A stretch of DNA of 64,000 nt, from assembly GCA_920105625.2 (NCBI GenBank), contig OV050033.1, positions 87,856,280 through 87,920,279 on the forward strand. Direction: 5' to 3'. The translations under genes were made by a program, and so were the position numbers. Under the pieces are notes generated by a model, which was not told where the DNA came from, searched no databases, and saw only the letters and a program-made list of their open reading frames with translations. The DNA is from Clusia tigrina (Eukaryota > Arthropoda > Insecta > Diptera > Clusiidae). This document shows, piece by piece, positions 58,868-64,000 of this stretch (positions are counted from its first letter, which is position 1; each line of letters begins with the position of its first letter).

Positions 58868-60222
58868 GCCGCTGTCGACTGGGGGGTCTGCTGCCTTCTC
58901 TATGCCTATGTCTACCCTTATCTGCTTCAGTCGGCGTCTCAGTCAGCGTGCAGCCTCTGTCAGCATCTCTCTAGGCTTCTCAGTCGCTGCCGCCATCGAT
59001 TGGGGGGTCTGCTGCATTCTCTATGCCAATATCTACCCTTATCTGCCTCAGTCGGCGTCTCAGGCGGCATCGCAGCATCTGTCAGCGTCTCTGTAGGCGT
59101 CTCAGTCGCTGCCGCTGTCGATTGAGGGGTCTGCTGCCTTCTCTATGCCTATATCTACCCCTACCTCTTTCATTCGGCATCTCAGTCGGCGTCACAGCCT
59201 CTGTGAGCGTCTCTGTAGGCGTCTCATTTGTTGCCGCTGTCGATTGGGGTGTCTGCTGCCTTCTCTATACCTATGTCTACCCCTCTCTGCCTCAGTCGGC
59301 GTCTTAGTCGGCGTCGCAGCCTCTGTCAGCGTCTCTGTAGGCGTCTCAGTCGCTGCCGCTGTTGATTGTGGGGGTCTGCTGCCTTCTCTATGCAAATATC
59401 TACCCCTATCTGCCTCAGTCGGCGTCGCAGCCTCTGTCAGCGTCTCTGTAAGTGTCTCAGTCGGTGCCGCTGCCGATTGGGGGGTCTGCTGCCTTCTCTA
59501 TGCCTATATCTACCCCTATCTGCCTCAGTTGGCTTCTCAGTCGGCGTCGCAGCCTCTGTCAGCATCTCTGTAAGCGTCTCAGTCGCTGCCGCTGTCGATT
59601 GGGGGGACTGCTGCCTTCTCTATGCCTATGTCTACCCTTTTCTGCGTCAGTCGGAGTCTCAGTCAGTGTCGCAGCTTCTGTCAGCCTCTCTGAAAGCGTC
59701 TCAGTCGCTGCCGCTGTCGATTGGGGTATCTGCTGCCTTCTCTATGCCTATGTCTACCCTTATCTGCCTCAGTCGGCGTCTCAGGCGGCGTCGCAGCATC
59801 TGTCAGCGTCTCTGTAGGCGTCTCAGTCGCTGCCGCTGTCGATTGAGGGGTCTGCTGCCTTCTCTATGCTTATATCTACCCCTACCTCTTTCATTCGGCA
59901 TCTCAGTCGGCGTCACAGCCTCTGTCAGCGTCTCTGTAGGCGTCTCATTTGTTGCCGCTGTCGATTGGGGTGTCTGCTGCCTTCTCTATATCTATGTCTA
60001 CCCCTCTCTGCCTCAGTCGGCGTCTTAGTCGGCGTCGGAGCCTCTGTCAGCGTCTCAGTAGGCGTCTCAGTCGCTGCCGCTGTTGATTGTGGGGGTCTGC
60101 TGCCTTCTCTATGCAAATATCTACCCCTATCTGCCTCAGTCGGCGTCGCAGCCTCTTTCAGCGTGTCTGTAGGTGTCTCAGTCGGTGCCGCTGTCGATTG
60201 CGGGGTCTGCTGCCTTCTCTAT
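58797..60222 (+). repeat. block M, copy 1 (offset 2726)
   Basis: About 1.43 kb repeated at 61523-62948. It contains the shortened cagtcagcgtgcagcctctg monomer, cacctctttcattcggc-like monomers that themselves recur 721 bp apart, tgattgtgggggtctgctgc, and ggggtatctgctgcc. Confidence 0.84.
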
Positions 60223-60272
60223 GCCAATATCTACCCCTATCTGCCTCATTCGGCGTCGCAGCATCTGTCAGC

Positions 60273-61240
60273 GTCGCAGCCTCTGTCAGCGTCTCTCTAG
60301 GCATCTCAGTCGCTGCCGCTGTCGATTGGGGGGTCTGCTGCCTTCTGTATGCCTATATCTACCCCTATCTGGCTCAGTTGGCGTCTCAGTCGGCGTCGCA
60401 GCCTCTGTCAGCATTTCTGTAAGCGTCTCAGTCGCTGTCGATTTCTATGCATATGTCTACCCTTATCTGCCTCAGTCGAAGTCTCAGTCAGAGTCGCAGC
60501 CTCTGTCAGCCTCTCTGAATGCGTCTCAGTCGCTGCCGCTGTCGATTGGGGGCTCTGCTGCCTTCTCTATACCTATGTCTACCCCTCTCTGCCTCAGTCG
60601 GGGTCTTAGTCGGCGTCGCAGCCTCTGTCAGCGTCAATGTAGGCGTCTCAGTCGCTGCCGCTGTTGTTTGGGAGGGGTCTGCTTCCTTCTCTATGCCAAT
60701 ATCTACCCCTATCTGCCTCAGTCTGCGTCGCAGCCTCTATCAGCGTCTCTGTAGGTGTCTCAGTCGCTGCCGCTGTCGATTGGGGGGTCTGCTGCATTCT
60801 CTATGCCAATATCTACCCCTATCTGCCTCATTCGGCGTCGCAGCATCTGTCAGCGTCGCAGCCTCTGTCAACGTCTCTGTAGGCGTCTCAGTCGCGGACG
60901 CTGTCGATTGGGGGGTCTGCTGCATTCTCCATGCCTATATCTACCCCTATCTGCCTCAGTCGGCGTCGCAGCCTCTTGTCAGCGTCTCTGTAGGCATCTC
61001 AGTCGCTGCCGTTGTCGATGGGGGGTCTGCTGCCTTCTCTAAGGCTATATCTACCCCAATTAGCATCAGTCGGAGTCGCAGCCTCTCTCAGCGTCTCTGT
61101 AGGCGTCTCAGTACCTGCCGCTGTCGATTGGGGGGGTCTGCTGCATTCTCTATGCCTATATCTACCCCTATCTGCCTCAGTTGGCGTCTCAGTCGGCGTA
61201 GCAGCCTCTGTCAGCATCTATGTTAGCGTCTCAGTCGCTG
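60273..61240 (+). repeat. block L, copy 2 (offset 2373)
   Basis: Partner of 57900-58867, including the same broken monomer. It diverges near 61240, where tccattgggggtctgctgcc begins. Confidence 0.82.
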
Positions 61241-61522
61241 CCGCTGTCCATTGGGGGTCTGCTGCCTTCTCTATGTCTGTGTCTACCCCTCTCTGCCTCA
61301 GTCGGCGTTTTAGTCGGCGTCGCAGCTTCTGTCAGCGTCTCTGTAGGCGTGCCAGTCGCTGCCGCTGTTGATTGGGGGGGTCTGCTGCCTTCTCTATGCC
61401 AATATCTCTTCCTATCTGCCTCAGTCGGCGTCGAAGCCTCTGTCAGCGTCTCTGGAGGTGTCTCAGTCGGTGCCGCTGTCGATTGTGGGGTCTGCTGCTT
61501 TCTCTAAGCCTATATCTACCCC

Positions 61523-62948
61523 TATCTGCCTCAGTTGGCGTCTCAGTCGGCGTCGCAGCCTCTGTCAATATCTATGTTAGCGTCTCAGTCGCTGCCGCTG
61601 TCGACTGGGGGGTCTGCTGCCTTCTCTATGCCTATGTCTACCCTTATCTGCTTCAGTCGGCGTCTCAGTCAGCGTGCAGCCTCTGTCAGCATCTCTCTAG
61701 GCTTCTCAGTCGCTGCCGCCATCGATTGGGGGGTCTGCTGCATTCTCTATGCCAATATCTACCCTTATCTGCCTCAGTCGGCGTCTCAGGCGGCATCGCA
61801 GCATCTGTCAGCGTCTCTGTAGGCGTCTCAGTCGCTGCCGCTGTCGATTGAGGGGTCTGCTGCCTTCTCTATGCCTATATCTACCCCTACCTCTTTCATT
61901 CGGAATCTCAGTCGGCGTCACAGCCTCTGTGAGCGTCTCTGTAGGCGTCTCATTTGTTGCCGCTGTAGATTGGGGTGTCTGCTGCCTTCTCTATACCTAT
62001 GTCTACCCCTCTCTGCCTCAGTCGGCGTCTTAGTCGGCGTCGGAGCCTCTGTCAGCGTCTCTGTAGGCGTCTCAGTCGCTGCCGCTGTTGATTGTGGGGG
62101 TCTGCTGCCTTCTCTATGCAAATATCTACCCCTATCTGCCTCAGTCGGCGTCGCAGCCTCTGTCAGCGTCTCTGTAAGTGTCTCAGTCGGTGCCGCTGCC
62201 GATTGGGGGGTCTGCTGCCTTCTCTATGCCTATATCTACCCCTATCTGCCTCAGTTGGCTTCTCAGTCGGCGTCGCAGCCCCTGTCAGCATCTCTGTAAG
62301 CGTCTCAGTCGCTGCCGCTGTCGATTGGGGGGACTGCTGCCTTCTCTATGCCTATGTCTACCCTTTTCTGCGTCAGTCGGAGTCTCACTCAGTGTCGCAG
62401 CTTCTGTCAGCCTCTCTGAAAGCGTCTCAGTCGCTGCCGCTGTCGATTGGGGTATCTGCTGCCTTCTCTATGCCTATGTCTACCCTTATCTGCCTCAGTC
62501 GGCGTCTCAGGCGGCGTCGCAGCATCTGTCAGCGTCTCTGTAGGCGTCTCAGTCGCTGCCGCTGTCGATTGAGGGGTCTGCTGCCTTCTCTATGCTTATA
62601 TCTACCCCTACCTCTTTCATTCGGCATCTCAGTCGGCGTCACAGCCTCTGTCAGCGTCTCTGTAGGCGTCTCATTTGTTGCCGCTGTCGATTGGGGTGTC
62701 TGCTGCCTTCTCTATATCTATGTCTACCCCTCTCTGCCTCAGTCGGCGTCTTAGTCGGCGTCGGAGCCTCTGTCAGCGTCTCAGTAGGCGTCTCAGTCGC
62801 TGCCGCTGTTGATTGTGGGGGTCTGCTGCCTTCTCTATGCAAATATCTACCCCTATCTGCCTCAGTCGGCGTCGCAGCCTCTTTCAGCGTGTCTGTAGGT
62901 GTCTCAGTCGGTGCCGCTGTCGATTGCGGGGTCTGCTGCCTTCTCTAT
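61523..62948 (+). repeat. block M, copy 2 (offset 2726)
   Basis: Partner of 58797-60222. Blocks L and M overlap in copy 1 (58797-58867) but are separated by about 280 bp in copy 2, so they arose in separate events or were split later. Confidence 0.84.
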
Positions 62949-64000
62949 GCCTATATCTACCCCTATCTGCCTCAGTTGGCGTCTCAGTCGGCGTCGCAGC
63001 CTCTGTCAGCATCTCTGTAAGCGTCTCAGTCGCTGCCGCTGTCGATTGGGGGGACTGCTGCCTTCTCTATGCCTATGTCTACCCTTATCTGCCTCAGTCG
63101 GAGTCTCAGTCAGTGTCGCAGCCTCTGTCAGCCTCTCTGAATGCGTCTCAGTCGCTGCCGCTGTCGATTGGGGTATCTGCTGCCTTCTCTATGCCTATGT
63201 CTACCCCTCTCTGCCTCAGTCGGCGTCTTAGTCGGCGTGGCAGCCTCTGTCAGCGTCTCTGTAGGCGTCTCATTTGTTGCCGCTGTCGATTGGAGTGTCT
63301 GCTGCCTTTTCTATGCCTATGTCTACCCCTCTCTGCCTCAGTCGCCGTCGCAGCCTCTATCAGCGTCTCTGTAGGTGTCTCAGTCGCTGCCGCTGTCGAT
63401 TGGGGGGTCTGCTGCCTTCGGTATGCCTATATCTACTCCTATCTGGCTCAGTTGGCGTCTCAGTCGGCGTCGTAGCATCTGTCAACGTCGCAGCCTCTGT
63501 CAGCGTCTCTCTAGGCGTCTCAGTCGCTGCCGCTGTCGATTGGGGGGTCTGCTGCCTTCTGTATGCCTATATCTACCACTATCTGGCTCAGTTGGCGTCT
63601 CAGTCGGCGTCGCAGCCTCTGTCAGCATTTCTGTAAGCGTCTCAGTCGCTGCCGCTGTCGATTGGGGGGACTGCTGTTTTTTCTATGCCTATGTCTACCC
63701 TTATCTGCCTCAGTCGAAGTCTCAGTCAGTGTCGCAGCCTCTGTCAGCCTCTCTGAATGCGTCTCAGTCGCTGCCGCTGTCGATTGGGGGGTCTGCTGCC
63801 TTCTCTATGCCTATGTCTACCCCTCTCTGCCTCAGTCGGGGTCTTAGTCGGCGTAGTAGCCTCTGTCAGCGTCTCTGTAAGCGTCTCAGTCGCTGCCGCT
63901 GTTGTTTGGGAGGGGTCTGCTTCCTTCTCTATGCCAATATCTACCCCTATCTGCCTCAGTCGGCGTCGCAGCCTCTGTCAGCGTCTCTGGAGGTGTCTCA

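Larger units (their letters stand above)
45517..64000 (+). repeat. 122-bp satellite array, right part
   Basis: The same satellite in the same orientation as on the left, running off the right edge of the window. The first bases (cctatgtctaccc) continue the monomer that stops at 39226 after ttctcta, so the array was one block before the retrotransposon landed. The monomer type just right of the insertion (gtcagcgtcacagcctct followed by ctctgaatgcg) matches the type common at 37.4-38.9 kb on the left, which supports original continuity. Higher-order structure here differs from the left part: 2.82-kb, 1.35-kb, 2.37-kb and 2.73-kb duplicated blocks. No gene is seen in these 18.5 kb. Confidence 0.97.

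Noticed and set aside
1..64000. G-quadruplex motifs
   Set aside because: There is only one G-tract per ~122 bp, too far apart for an intramolecular quadruplex within usual loop lengths.
1..64000. tRNA, rRNA or other structured RNA genes
   Set aside because: No cloverleaf arms, A/B boxes in register or rRNA-like segments were noticed in the satellite or in the element.

Overview
The window is eukaryotic repeat DNA, not a gene-bearing region. About 57.7 kb of the 64 kb (1-39226 and 45517-64000) is one satellite family with a ~122-bp monomer, roughly 470 head-to-tail copies in a single orientation. The array runs off both ends of the window. It is interrupted once, at 39227-45516, by a minus-strand LTR retrotransposon of the BEL/Pao superfamily. 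The BEL/Pao element, and a monomer that keeps about 10 undecayed CpGs per 122 bp, suggest an insect, most plausibly a dipteran, and a heterochromatic locus (pericentromere, centromere or sex chromosome). The species and chromosomal position are inference.

The satellite is hierarchical. (1) Much of each monomer is built from a degenerate dodecamer (cagtcggcgtct) and an 18-bp relative (cagcctctgtcagcgtcg). Their copy number varies, so many monomers differ in length by multiples of 6 (110, 122, 134, 140 bp). (2) Monomers of 122 bp form the main period. (3) Groups of monomers were duplicated as higher-order blocks that differ from region to region. Offsets are 2089 and 6384/6388 bp in 1-10.7 kb; 4641, 3532 and 6437 bp in 8.5-20 kb; 628 and 721 bp near 20-21.5 kb; 854, 1732 and 2586 bp in 28.9-33.2 kb; 974 bp next to the retrotransposon; 2826 bp in 46.2-51.5 kb; 1348 bp in 51.5-54.1 kb; and 2373 and 2726 bp in 57.9-62.9 kb. 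Paired blocks are nearly identical, while neighbouring monomers differ at many positions. No single higher-order repeat covers the whole window.

The retrotransposon has two ~240-bp LTRs differing by two substitutions and one 2-bp indel, a primer-binding-site-like segment, a purine-rich polypurine tract, and gag-protease-RT-RNase H-integrase coding order. No env is present. It is broken. A TGA sits where the last cysteine of the second Gag zinc knuckle is expected, and the RNase H region carries a deletion plus frameshift with a short duplicated filler. It landed inside one satellite monomer; the monomer phase continues across it, so the array is older than the insertion. No target-site duplication is left, and the outer end of the 3' LTR lacks about five bases.

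I see no host protein-coding gene, tRNA, rRNA or CRISPR array. The many short open frames in the satellite are products of its periodicity.
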